A stretch of DNA of 64,000 bases from Brevundimonas goettingensis (GTDB lineage Bacteria > Pseudomonadota > Alphaproteobacteria > Caulobacterales > Caulobacteraceae). The stretch is taken from contig NZ_CP062222.1 of NCBI RefSeq assembly GCF_017487405.1, forward strand, positions 605,001-669,000. The letters are read 5' to 3'. The translations under genes and the position numbers were made by a program. Positions 47,513 to 56,213 of this stretch are shown piece by piece; position 1 is the stretch's first letter; each line of letters opens with the position of its first letter. The notes beneath the pieces are model-generated. The model ran no database searches. It saw nothing but the letters and a program-made list of their open reading frames with translations, and was not told the DNA's origin.

Positions 47513-49132
47513 ATGACGTCCATTCGCGCCACACTGGCCATCAAGGCGGCGTTCGCCGGCGCCCTGATCGTCCTCGCCGACAGACTGTTCTTCGCCCATC
47601 GACCCGGGACGACGGTCGGGGTCTTCGCCCTGATCTGGCTGGTCGGGCTGGGATTGACGCGGCCGGGGCTATTCAGGGAGGTGCGGGCGGTCCTCGCCAT
47701 GGGCGCAGCGGCCTTGCTGGCGCTCGGCATGATCGACCGGCCGAGCCTGCTGCTCTGGGGGCTGTACGCACTCACAATGACCGTGGCGGTTCTGTCGGCG
47801 CGGGTGGCGCGAGGGGAGACGGCCTGGCGCTGGGTTCAGAAGCTGGTCGTCCACGGGGCGGTTTCGCTGTTCGGGCCCCTGCTGGATCTGGTGCGGCGCT
47901 CGCAGATACGGGCGAAGCGCAGACTGGCGCGGGCGGGGTCTCTCATGCGCGTGGTCGCCCTGATCGCGGTACCCCTGTTTGGCGGTCTTGCCTTTCTCGG
48001 CCTGTTCGCGGCGGCCAACCCCCTGATCTCCGACGCCCTGGCGCGCTTCAGGCCGCCGGCCCTGTCGCCCGAAACCGTCGTGAGGGTCCTGTTCTCGAGT
48101 CTGGTCGGCGTCGCGGCCTGGTCGAGCCTGAGACCGCGCTGGCGCCGCAAGCTGCTGCCGGCCCTGCCGATGGACCAGCGCCCCATCCCCGGGATCAGCA
48201 CGGCCTCGGTGACCCTGTCGCTGATCGTGTTCAACCTGCTGTTCGCCCTGCAGAACGGGCTGGACCTCGCCTTCCTGTGGAGCGGGGCGCCGTTGCCGGA
48301 GGGCGTGACCCTGGCCGACTACGCCCATCGCGGCGCCTATCCGCTGATCCTGACCGCCCTGCTGGCGGGCGCCTTCGTCCTGACGGCGCTGAGGCCGGGG
48401 TCGGAGACGGCGACGCGGCCGCTGGTGCGCAGACTGGTCATGGTCTGGGTCGCCCAGAACATGCTGCTGGTCGCCTCCAGTCTGCTCAGGACCTTTGACT
48501 ATGTCGAGGTCTTCTCCCTGACCCGGGTCCGGCTGGCGGCGATGATCTGGATGGTTCTGGTCGCGGTCGGCCTGCTGCTGATCTGCTGGCGGCTGATACG
48601 GAACCGCAGCGCCGACTGGCTGGTGAAGGCCAATCTGGCGACGGCGCTGGGCGTGCTGGCGGCGGTCGGGGTGGTCAATCTGGGGCCCGCGACGGCGGTC
48701 TGGAACGTGCGCCATGCGGCCGAGGTCGACGGCAAGGGGGCGGCGCTGGACCTCTGCTACCTCGACCGGCTCGGACCCGCGGCGCTGGTGTCCCTTGCCG
48801 AACTGGAACGGGCGAACCCGTCGTCGGCCTTCCGGACCCGCGTCGCGGCGGTGCGCTGGCGCGCGCAGCAGACGACGATGGCGCGGCAGTCGCACTGGCG
48901 CGGCTGGACCTGGCGCGACGCTCGGCGACTGGCGAAAGCCCAGTCTCTGGTCGGATGGGAGAAGCCGGACCTCGGGCCGTTGCCCAGGGATTGCGACGGT
49001 CGGCCGATCCTTCCGCCGCCTCCGGTCGCCCCGCCGCCGGTGGCCTATCAAGCACCGCCGGTCATCACGACGACCCCGGCACGGACGCAGTCGCCAACGA
49101 CCGCCCCGTTGACCTCGAACGCAGGACACTGA
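47513..49132 (+). CDS. DUF4173-type integral membrane protein
   Basis: 539 residues with about ten to eleven membrane helices, the block DYAHRGAYPLILTALLAGA near residue 270 and a soluble C-terminal part ending in a proline/threonine-rich tail. The central block is typical of DUF4173 proteins, whose function is unknown. GGAG is placed seven bases before the ATG. It is followed after two bases by a response-regulator gene and then its kinase, so these three genes probably form one operon; the membrane protein may provide or use the signal. Confidence 0.8.
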   Translation: MTSIRATLAIKAAFAGALIVLADRLFFAHRPGTTVGVFALIWLVGLGLTRPGLFREVRAVLAMGAAALLALGMIDRPSLLLWGLYALTMTVAVLSARVARGETAWRWVQKLVVHGAVSLFGPLLDLVRRSQIRAKRRLARAGSLMRVVALIAVPLFGGLAFLGLFAAANPLISDALARFRPPALSPETVVRVLFSSLVGVAAWSSLRPRWRRKLLPALPMDQRPIPGISTASVTLSLIVFNLLFALQNGLDLAFLWSGAPLPEGVTLADYAHRGAYPLILTALLAGAFVLTALRPGSETATRPLVRRLVMVWVAQNMLLVASSLLRTFDYVEVFSLTRVRLAAMIWMVLVAVGLLLICWRLIRNRSADWLVKANLATALGVLAAVGVVNLGPATAVWNVRHAAEVDGKGAALDLCYLDRLGPAALVSLAELERANPSSAFRTRVAAVRWRAQQTTMARQSHWRGWTWRDARRLAKAQSLVGWEKPDLGPLPRDCDGRPILPPPPVAPPPVAYQAPPVITTTPARTQSPTTAPLTSNAGH

Positions 49133-49134
49133 AC

Positions 49135-49845
49135 ATGGGGATCATGCAGCGTACCGTCCTGGTGGTCGACGACGACCCCCACATCCGCGATCTTCTGGTC
49201 TTCGCCCTGCAGAAGGCGGGTCTGGCCACGCGTCAGGCCGCCGACGGCGAGGCCGCGCTCGTCGACCTTCAGGCGCATCCGTCCGATCTGGTCATCCTCG
49301 ACATCAACATGCCGCGCATGGACGGGATCGAGACCTGCCGCCGCATCCGGGCGGAGGGCGATCTGCCGGTGCTGTTCCTGTCTTCGCGCGACGAGGAGAT
49401 CGACCGCATCCTGGGTATCGAACTGGGCGCCGACGACTATGTGACCAAGCCGTTCAGCCCGCGCGAGGTCGTGGCCCGGGTCGCGGCCATCCTGCGCCGG
49501 GTCTCGCGGACCCCGCCGCCGCTGCCGACGAACGCCGTGGCGCACGGGCGGCTGACGCTGGACGGCGAGGGCTGGCGTGCGGCCTGGAACGGGACGGAGG
49601 TGTCGCTGACGGTGACCGAGTTCGCCATCTTGAGGGTTCTGGCAGAGGCGCCGCGGATGGTCTTCAGCCGCGACGCGATCATCGACCGGGTGCATGGACC
49701 GGGCTTCGCCATGACCGACCGGACCATCGACAGCCACGTCCGCAATCTGCGCGCCAAGTTCGACGCGATCGGGGGTGGCGACTTGATCGAGACGCGGGCG
49801 GGCATCGGCTATCAGATCGGGCCGTGCGCGGGCGGAGCGGCGTGA
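49135..49845 (+). CDS. OmpR-family response regulator
   Basis: 236 residues. Receiver domain with acidic residues DDD at 12-14, phospho-acceptor Asp56 in VILDINMPRMDG and Lys105 in TKPFSP, then a winged-helix DNA-binding domain (TVTEFAILRVLAEAP, TIDSHVRNLRAKFD). It starts two bases after the DUF4173 stop and overlaps the kinase gene as GTGA. Together they make a two-component system; target genes are unknown. Confidence 0.95.
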   Translation: MGIMQRTVLVVDDDPHIRDLLVFALQKAGLATRQAADGEAALVDLQAHPSDLVILDINMPRMDGIETCRRIRAEGDLPVLFLSSRDEEIDRILGIELGADDYVTKPFSPREVVARVAAILRRVSRTPPPLPTNAVAHGRLTLDGEGWRAAWNGTEVSLTVTEFAILRVLAEAPRMVFSRDAIIDRVHGPGFAMTDRTIDSHVRNLRAKFDAIGGGDLIETRAGIGYQIGPCAGGAA

Positions 49846-51431
49846 TCCGGACAGCCTACCAGCAGGGACGTCAATGGATCCGGTCGCACTGGCCGGCGCT
49901 GAGGCTGCGGACCATCCTGCTGTCGGTCCTGATGTTCGCGGCCATCCTGCCGGGGCTCGTGGGCGTGTTCCTGCGGGTCTATGAGAACACGCTGGTTCGC
50001 CAGACGGAGTCGGAGCTGATCGCCCAGACGGCGGCGCTTTCGGCGACGGCGGAGGCCCTGTGGCCCGGGGCCGTCCCGCGCGTGGTGACGCCGGAGGCGA
50101 GGCTCGAGCCCGGGTACTATCAGCCTGAGGGGGCCACGATTGACCTAGGCTCGACGCCGGTTCTGCCGGCGCGGCCGGACGTGCGGCCGGCCCCGGCGCC
50201 CGACCCGGACGCGGTTCTCCTGAACGAACGGCTGCAGCCCATCGCCGACGAGACGGCGCGGACGACCTTGGCCTCGATCGTCCTGCTCGACGGGCGGGGC
50301 ACGGTCATCGACGGCTACGGCAAGGGCGGAAGCCTGGCCGATTTGCCGGAGGTGCGGTCCGCCCTGGCGGGGCGGCCTTACACTGTGCTGCGCCGCAACG
50401 CCGACTATCACCCGCGATATTCGATGGAGTGGCTGAGCCGGGCCTCGGGCCTGCGCATCCACCACGCCCGGCCCATCGTCGTGGACGGGCAGGTGAGGGG
50501 GGTGATCCTGACCTCGCGGTCGCCGCGCGCCCTGTTCAAGGGAGTCTATCAGGACCGGATCAAGATCGCGCTCGGCATCCTCGGCACGCTCAGCGTGATC
50601 GCCGTGCTGGCGGTGCTGGTCGCGCGGGGCATCGCCCGGCCGATCGAGAAGCTCAGCGAGGCGGCGCGCGAGGTGACGACCGGGGGCGGGACCCTGCCGC
50701 CCGCGCCCGCGACCTCGGCGGTCGAAATCCGCACCCTCTATGAAGACTTCAGCCTGATGGCCGAGGCGGTGGACCGGCGCTCCCGCTATCTGAGGGACTT
50801 CGCCGCCGCCGTCAGTCACGAGTTCAAGACGCCGCTGGCCGGGATTCAGGGGGCCGTTGAACTGCTGCAGGACCACGGCGAGACCATGGAGACGGGGCAG
50901 CGAAAGCGCTTCCTCGACAACATCGCCGCCGATGCGCGCCGGCTGGCCGGGCTGGTGACGCGGCTGCTGGATCTGGCCCGGGCCGATATGGCGCGGCCGG
51001 ATGCCAATCTGGCCATTGATGTGGTCCCGGCGGTATCCAAGGCGGTGGACGCCCGCGCCGGGGAGCTGGAGATCACGGTCGATCTGAACGACCCGCCGCC
51101 CGTCGCCGTGCCGCCCGCGACGCTGGAGATGGTTATCTCGACCCTGCTCGAAAACAGCCGTCAGGCCGGGGCGACGCGGGTCGTCATCAGCGCGCGGGGT
51201 AAGGACCGCGACCTGATCCTGACCGTCGCCGACGACGGGCCGGGGGTGCCGCCGGGCGACGCCGACCGGGTGTTCGAGCCCTTTTTCACCTCGAAACGCA
51301 GCGAGGGTGGGGCGGGCCTGGGCCTGTCCATCGCCGTCTCGCTGCTGGCCGCCAGCCGGGCCTCGATCCGGTTGAGGCCCACGACCGAGGGTGCGACCTT
51401 CGAAGTCACGCTCCCGATCGCGGGCCGTTAG
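49842..51431 (+). CDS. Sensor histidine kinase
   Basis: 529 residues from GTG 49842 overlapping the regulator's stop. A first membrane helix (about 25-45), a periplasmic sensor region of roughly 190 residues, a second helix near 243-262 and a HAMP segment (ARPIEKLSEAAREV). The phospho-accepting His326 is in AVSHEFKTPLAG; the ATP-binding N box (LLENSRQAG), G1 (DDGPGVP) and G2 (GGAGLGLSIA) follow. It is the cognate kinase of the adjacent OmpR-type regulator. Stimulus unknown. Confidence 0.94.
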   Translation: MIRTAYQQGRQWIRSHWPALRLRTILLSVLMFAAILPGLVGVFLRVYENTLVRQTESELIAQTAALSATAEALWPGAVPRVVTPEARLEPGYYQPEGATIDLGSTPVLPARPDVRPAPAPDPDAVLLNERLQPIADETARTTLASIVLLDGRGTVIDGYGKGGSLADLPEVRSALAGRPYTVLRRNADYHPRYSMEWLSRASGLRIHHARPIVVDGQVRGVILTSRSPRALFKGVYQDRIKIALGILGTLSVIAVLAVLVARGIARPIEKLSEAAREVTTGGGTLPPAPATSAVEIRTLYEDFSLMAEAVDRRSRYLRDFAAAVSHEFKTPLAGIQGAVELLQDHGETMETGQRKRFLDNIAADARRLAGLVTRLLDLARADMARPDANLAIDVVPAVSKAVDARAGELEITVDLNDPPPVAVPPATLEMVISTLLENSRQAGATRVVISARGKDRDLILTVADDGPGVPPGDADRVFEPFFTSKRSEGGAGLGLSIAVSLLAASRASIRLRPTTEGATFEVTLPIAGR

Positions 51432-51482
51432 CGGCGACGGGATGTTTTGGCGCCGGCGGCGGGTGCGGACTATAAGCCCGCG

Positions 51483-52460
51483 ATGATTTCCCCGCCCGCT
51501 CCCTTTCAGGTCGCCGCCCTCTATCGCTTCGCCAGAATCGAGGACCGCGAAGCCGTGCGCGATGGGCTGGAGGCGGTCTGCGCGGCCAACGGCGTGCGCG
51601 GCACGCTGCTGGTGGCGCATGAGGGGCTGAACGGCACTATCGCGGGCACCGAGGCCGGGATCGCCGAGGTCATTGCCGCCATCCACGCCCTGCCGGGCTT
51701 CGACCGCCTGGAGCTGAAATACTCGACGGCGAGCGAGCCGCCCTTCCTTCGGCTGAAGGTGCGGATCAAGGCCGAGATCGTGACCATGGGCGAGCCGGAC
51801 CTCGATCCCGCCACCGACGCCGGGACCTATGTCTCCGCTCAGGACTGGAACGCCCTGATCGCCGATCCGGCGACGATCGTAATCGACACCCGCAACGACT
51901 ATGAGGCCGCGGTCGGCGCCTTCCAGGGCGCGATCCAGCCCAATACGAAGAGCTTCCGCGACTTCCCCGACTGGGTTCGGGGCGAGGGCAGGGCGCTGTT
52001 CGAGGGGGGCCGACTCAAGACCGGGGGGCCGCCGAAGGTCGCCATGTACTGCACCGGCGGCATCCGCTGCGAGAAGGCGACGGCCTTCCTCAAGGCCGAA
52101 GGGATCGACGACGTCCACCATCTGGAGGGCGGCATCCTGCGTTATCTGGAGGACATCCCCGAGGCCGAGAGCCTGTGGCGCGGCGAGTGTTTCGTCTTCG
52201 ACGAGCGGGTCGCGGTCGGTCACGGGCTGGAGGAGGGGACCCACAGCCTGTGCCGCGGTTGCCGCATGCCGGTCAGCCCCGAAGGCCGGCTGTCGCCCCT
52301 CTATGTCGAGGGCGTCTCCTGCGAGGCCTGTCATCAGGATCGCACGGAGGAACAGCGCGCCGCCTATGCCGAGCGTCACCGGCAGGTCGGGATCGCGTCG
52401 GGGCAGGGCGTGGCCCATATCGGTGCGGACGCTGCTGTGAACCTCAAGCGGAGCCTTTGA
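51483..52460 (+). CDS. trhO: tRNA uridine(34) hydroxylase TrhO (rhodanese-like)
   Basis: 325 residues. The N-terminal TrhO domain (FYRFARI-like start, GLNGTIAG near residue 54, [13 protein letters not shown] near residue 89) precedes a rhodanese domain with the active-site Cys190 in CTGGIRCEK and a C-terminal cysteine-rich part (CRGCRMP, CEACH). TrhO hydroxylates U34 of some tRNAs using oxygen, the first step toward 5-methoxy or carboxymethoxyuridine. The start at ATG 51483 fits the family. Confidence 0.92.
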   Translation: MISPPAPFQVAALYRFARIEDREAVRDGLEAVCAANGVRGTLLVAHEGLNGTIAGTEAGIAEVIAAIHALPGFDRLELKYSTASEPPFLRLKVRIKAEIVTMGEPDLDPATDAGTYVSAQDWNALIADPATIVIDTRNDYEAAVGAFQGAIQPNTKSFRDFPDWVRGEGRALFEGGRLKTGGPPKVAMYCTGGIRCEKATAFLKAEGIDDVHHLEGGILRYLEDIPEAESLWRGECFVFDERVAVGHGLEEGTHSLCRGCRMPVSPEGRLSPLYVEGVSCEACHQDRTEEQRAAYAERHRQVGIASGQGVAHIGADAAVNLKRSL

Positions 52461-52498
52461 GAGAGAACGACGTTAACCTCGCCGAACCGAGGACCGTC

Positions 52499-53419
52499 AT
52501 GACCCACCGCGCCGCCAAGACCGCTACTGCTCTCGTCGCCGTCGCCGCCCTGATGGCGGCTTGCTCGCGCGAGGCGGCCGCGCCTCCGGCCCAGCCCCAG
52601 ACCGCCCAGGCCCCGACGACGCCCCAGGCGCCGCCCGCCCCGCCGATCGGCTATGCCTGCGAGAGCGGCAAGACGGTGGTGGTCCAGTATCCCGACACTT
52701 CCACGGCGCAGCTCGGCTACAATGGCCAGACCTATACCCTTCGCACCGTCCAGGCGGCCAGCGGCGCCCGCTACGCCGGCTCGGGCGTCGAGTGGTGGAC
52801 TGCGACCCGCGACGGTCAGGAGACCGCGACCCTCAGCCGCCTCGGGCCCAATCAGGATGTCGGGGTCGCCATTCTGGAGCGCTGCAGCCGTCCGGCCTCG
52901 GGTGTCGACACACCGGTCGGCCCGACCCAGCCGCCCGTGCCCGCGCCCGGCGGCGTCCTGCCCGCCGCCCTGCCGTGCAAGACCAATCAGCTGAAGCTGT
53001 CGGCCGACGGCGGCGACGCCGGCATGGGCCATCGCCTGGCGACCCTGGGCGTGCAGAACATCGGAACCCAGGCCTGCAGCCTGACCGGCTATCCGACGGT
53101 GACCCTGCTGGACGGCCGTGGCCGCAGCCTGACCGCGATCAAGGTCGACCAGCATCCGGGCAGCTATCTGAGCGGAGGCATGGCCCCGCGTCCTGTCAAT
53201 CTGGCGCCCCAGGCCAAGGGGTATTTCGACATCGCCTGGACCGTCGTGCCCAATGAGGGCGCGGGCGAGCGAGTCTGCCCCAGCGCGTCGACGGTGCGCT
53301 TCACGGCGCCCGGCGACAGCAACTTCATCACCTTCGCCCAGGCCTTCACCCCCTGCGGCGGCCGCATAGACGTCAGCCCGATCCGGCCGACGACGGAGGA
53401 CGTCGCGCCGACGGTCTGA
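52499..53419 (+). CDS. Lipoprotein with MliC-like and DUF4232 domains
   Basis: 306 residues. Lipoprotein signal with lipobox MAAC (Cys at residue 22), then a proline-rich linker. Residues about 51-130 match an MliC lysozyme-inhibitor domain: YACESGKTVVVQY, the SGARY-like ASGARYAGSG, WW.T.RDGQETATL, and a closing Cys. Residues about 160-295 look like DUF4232 (CKTNQLKLSADGG, GMGHRLATLGVQNIG, CSLTGYPTVTLLD). The first domain in relatives blocks C-type lysozyme; the second has unknown function and is mostly seen in actinobacterial lipoproteins. It may protect the cell wall in the periplasm. Confidence 0.78.
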   Translation: MTHRAAKTATALVAVAALMAACSREAAAPPAQPQTAQAPTTPQAPPAPPIGYACESGKTVVVQYPDTSTAQLGYNGQTYTLRTVQAASGARYAGSGVEWWTATRDGQETATLSRLGPNQDVGVAILERCSRPASGVDTPVGPTQPPVPAPGGVLPAALPCKTNQLKLSADGGDAGMGHRLATLGVQNIGTQACSLTGYPTVTLLDGRGRSLTAIKVDQHPGSYLSGGMAPRPVNLAPQAKGYFDIAWTVVPNEGAGERVCPSASTVRFTAPGDSNFITFAQAFTPCGGRIDVSPIRPTTEDVAPTV

Positions 53420-53491
53420 GGGGCGCGGCTGGTCATGACGGTGAAATCGGCGTAACCGGCGGGCCTCTTCGCAGTCGCTTGCCGAGGCTCC

Positions 53492-54682
53492 ATGCCGACA
53501 GACTTTCACGCCCGTATCGCCGCCGAACTGGCCGACATCGACGCCCAGGGGCTGACCAAGCCCGAGCGGGTCATCGCCTCCCGACAGGGGCCGGTGATCG
53601 AGGTCGGCGGGCGTCAGGTGCTCAATTTCTGCGCCAACAACTACCTCGGCCTGGCCGGCGACCAGCGCATCGTCGACGCCGCGAAAGCCGCCGCCGACCG
53701 GCGCGGCGCGGGCACGGCCTCGGTCCGTTTCATCTGCGGCACCCAGGACATCCACAAGGAGCTGGAGGCCGCCATCGCGGGCTATCTCGGCTTCGAGGAC
53801 GCCATCCTGTTCGCCGCCGCCTTCGACGCCAACGGCGGCCTGTTCGAGCCCCTGTTCGGGGAGGAGGACGCCATCGTCTCCGACAGCCTGAACCACGCCT
53901 CGATCATCGACGGCGTGCGGCTGTGCAAGGCCAAACGCTACCGCTTCGCCAACTCCGATATGGACGAGCTGGAAAGCCGTTTGAAGGAAGCCCGCGAGGC
54001 CGGGGCGCGCAACATCGTCATCGCCACCGACGGCGCCTTCTCGATGGACGGCTATATCGCCAAGCTCGACGAGATCCGCGTCCTAGCCGACAGATACGAC
54101 GCCCTGATCATGGTCGACGACTGCCACGCGACCGGCTTCCTCGGGCCGCAGGGCAGGGGCTCCTTCGCCCACCACGGGGTGAAGATCGACTTCCTGTCAG
54201 GCACCTTCGGCAAGGCTCTTGGCGGCGCCATGGGCGGATTCATCTGCGCCAGCGCACCCGTGGTCCAACTGCTCAAGCAGCGCGCCCGGCCTTACCTCTT
54301 CTCCAACGCCCTGGCCCCGGCCGTCTGCGGCGCCTCGATGGAGGCGATCCGCATCGCCCAGGGGTCAGAAGGCGACGCCCTGCGCACCCGCCTCAGCGCC
54401 AACGCCCACCGCTATCGCATGGCCATGACCGACGCCGGTTTCGACCTTCTGCCCGGCGAGCACCCGATCATCCCGGTCATGCTGGGCGACGCGAAACTGG
54501 CCCAGACCCTGGCGGCGCGGATGCTGGAGCTGGGCGTCTACGTCATCGGCTTCAGCTTCCCGGTGGTGCCGCGCGGCGCGGCCCGCATCCGGACGCAGAT
54601 GTCGGCGGCGCATACGTTCGAACACATCGACCAGACGGTCGAAGCCTTCAAACAGGCCGGTAAAGAGTTGGGAGTGATCTGA
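53492..54682 (+). CDS. kbl: Glycine C-acetyltransferase (2-amino-3-ketobutyrate CoA ligase)
   Basis: 396 residues, the expected length. It has the alpha-oxoamine synthase fold with NFCANNYLGLAG near residue 45, VDDCHATGFLGPQG near residue 208 (PLP aspartate and His) and the PLP lysine, Lys241, in SGTFGKALGGAMGG. It cleaves 2-amino-3-oxobutyrate with CoA to glycine and acetyl-CoA, step two of threonine degradation. Its stop overlaps the start of tdh (TGATG), so both are made together. Confidence 0.97.
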   Translation: MPTDFHARIAAELADIDAQGLTKPERVIASRQGPVIEVGGRQVLNFCANNYLGLAGDQRIVDAAKAAADRRGAGTASVRFICGTQDIHKELEAAIAGYLGFEDAILFAAAFDANGGLFEPLFGEEDAIVSDSLNHASIIDGVRLCKAKRYRFANSDMDELESRLKEAREAGARNIVIATDGAFSMDGYIAKLDEIRVLADRYDALIMVDDCHATGFLGPQGRGSFAHHGVKIDFLSGTFGKALGGAMGGFICASAPVVQLLKQRARPYLFSNALAPAVCGASMEAIRIAQGSEGDALRTRLSANAHRYRMAMTDAGFDLLPGEHPIIPVMLGDAKLAQTLAARMLELGVYVIGFSFPVVPRGAARIRTQMSAAHTFEHIDQTVEAFKQAGKELGVI

Positions 54683-55734
54683 TGACCGATACGATGAAAG
54701 CCCTGGCCAAGATGAAGCCCGAGATCGGCCTGGAGCTGATCGACGCGCCCATTCCCGAGGCGGGTCCCGAGGACGTGCTGATCCGGGTGCATCGCACCGC
54801 CGTCTGCGGCACCGACATCCACATCTGGAACTGGGACGAGTGGTCCCAGAAGAACGTCCCGACCCCGATGATCACGGGTCATGAGTTCTCCGGCGAGATC
54901 GTCGCCATCGGCAAGGACGTGAACCGGCCGCTGAAGATCGGCCAGCGCGTCTCGGCCGAGGGTCACGTCATTGACCTGAACTCGGAAGCCGCCCGCGCGG
55001 GCCACTTCCACCTCGACCCCCACACCCGCGGCATCGGCGTGAACCGTCAGGGCGCCTTCGCCGAGTTCGTGGTGGCCCCGGCCTTCAACGTCATCGAACT
55101 GCCCGACGACGTGTCCGACGAGATCGCCTCCATGCTCGATCCGTTCGGCAACGCCGTGCACACGGCCCAGCAGTTCGACCTGCTGGGCGAGGACGTGCTG
55201 GTCACCGGCGCCGGCCCGATCGGCATCATGGCCGCCGCCGTCGCGCGCCACGCCGGCGCCCGCACGGTCGTGCTGACGGACATCAACGACTATCGCCTCG
55301 ATCTGGGGAACAAGGTTGCGCCCGGCGTGCGCACCGTGAACACCTCGCGCGAGGATCTGCGCGATGTGATGAAGGAGCTGGGCCTGAAGGTCGGCTTCGA
55401 CGTGGCGCTGGAAATGTCCGGCTCGCCCATCGCTTTCAAGCAATGCGTCGACACCCTGATCATGGGCGGCGGCATGGCCATGCTGGGCATTCCTTCGAAG
55501 CCGATGGAAACGGACTGGGGCACGATCATCCTCAAGGCCCTGACCATCAAGGGCGTCTACGGGCGCGAGATGTTCACGACCTGGCGCAAGATGCTGGGCC
55601 TGCTCAAGGCCGGTCTGGATCTGGAGCCCCTGATCACCCACCGCATGGGCTATTCGCAGTACCGCGACGGCTTCGAGGCGATGAAGTCGGGCCAGTCGGG
55701 CAAGGTCGTGCTGAACTGGCAGGACGCGGCGTGA
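54682..55734 (+). CDS. tdh: L-threonine 3-dehydrogenase, lacking the structural zinc cysteines
   Basis: 350 residues of the zinc medium-chain dehydrogenase family. Catalytic zinc residues are Cys42, His67 and Glu68; the NAD site is TGAGPIGIMAAAVARHAG near residue 174. The protein aligns closely with E. coli Tdh, yet the four structural-zinc cysteines are Asp98, Ser101, Ala104 and Asp112 with the spacing kept. It oxidises L-threonine to 2-amino-3-oxobutyrate, used by Kbl. It is coupled to kbl by a one-base overlap and followed after 29 bp by an Rrf2 regulator. Confidence 0.95.
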   Translation: MTDTMKALAKMKPEIGLELIDAPIPEAGPEDVLIRVHRTAVCGTDIHIWNWDEWSQKNVPTPMITGHEFSGEIVAIGKDVNRPLKIGQRVSAEGHVIDLNSEAARAGHFHLDPHTRGIGVNRQGAFAEFVVAPAFNVIELPDDVSDEIASMLDPFGNAVHTAQQFDLLGEDVLVTGAGPIGIMAAAVARHAGARTVVLTDINDYRLDLGNKVAPGVRTVNTSREDLRDVMKELGLKVGFDVALEMSGSPIAFKQCVDTLIMGGGMAMLGIPSKPMETDWGTIILKALTIKGVYGREMFTTWRKMLGLLKAGLDLEPLITHRMGYSQYRDGFEAMKSGQSGKVVLNWQDAA

Positions 55735-55763
55735 CGACACTCTCGTGATGGGGGACGGCGTCA

Positions 55764-56213
55764 ATGCTGTCTGACACGGCCCGATATGCCATGCGGGCGA
55801 TGATGACGCTCGCCGAACGCCACCCGACGCCCGCCGCCATCGGCGAGGTCGCCGAGGCCATCTCCGCGCCCCGAAAATATCTGGAAGCCGTGATGCTGCG
55901 GCTGAAGCGCGAGGGACTGCTGGTCAGCTCGCGCGGTCGTCTGGGCGGCTATGCCTTGGCCAGGCCGGCGACGGAGATTTCGGTCGCCGATATCATCCGC
56001 GTCATGGACGGACCCCTGGCCCTGACGCCCTGCGCCTCGCGCACCCGGTTCGAGGCCTGCGAGAACTGTATCGATGTCGCGACCTGCAGCATCCGCTTCG
56101 TCCTGCTGGAAGGCCGCGACGCCCTGGCCGAGGTCCTGGAACGGCGCACGCTCCAGGACCTCGTGGGCTCCGCCGCCATCGGGCCTGACCTCAGTATTTC
56201 GCCCGCAGCGTAA
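55764..56213 (+). CDS. Rrf2-family transcriptional regulator
   Basis: 149 residues. The winged helix at the N-terminus begins MLSDTARYAMRAMMTLA and includes APRKYLEAVMLRLKREGLL and SRGRLGGYALARP. A cysteine cluster CASRTRFEACENCIDVATC (about residues 92-110) gives four Cys that could bind an Fe-S cluster, as in IscR/NsrR/RirA-type sensors. It lies just after tdh and its last 23 bp overlap the end of the convergent TonB receptor gene. It could sense Fe-S or redox state; targets unknown. Confidence 0.93.
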   Translation: MLSDTARYAMRAMMTLAERHPTPAAIGEVAEAISAPRKYLEAVMLRLKREGLLVSSRGRLGGYALARPATEISVADIIRVMDGPLALTPCASRTRFEACENCIDVATCSIRFVLLEGRDALAEVLERRTLQDLVGSAAIGPDLSISPAA

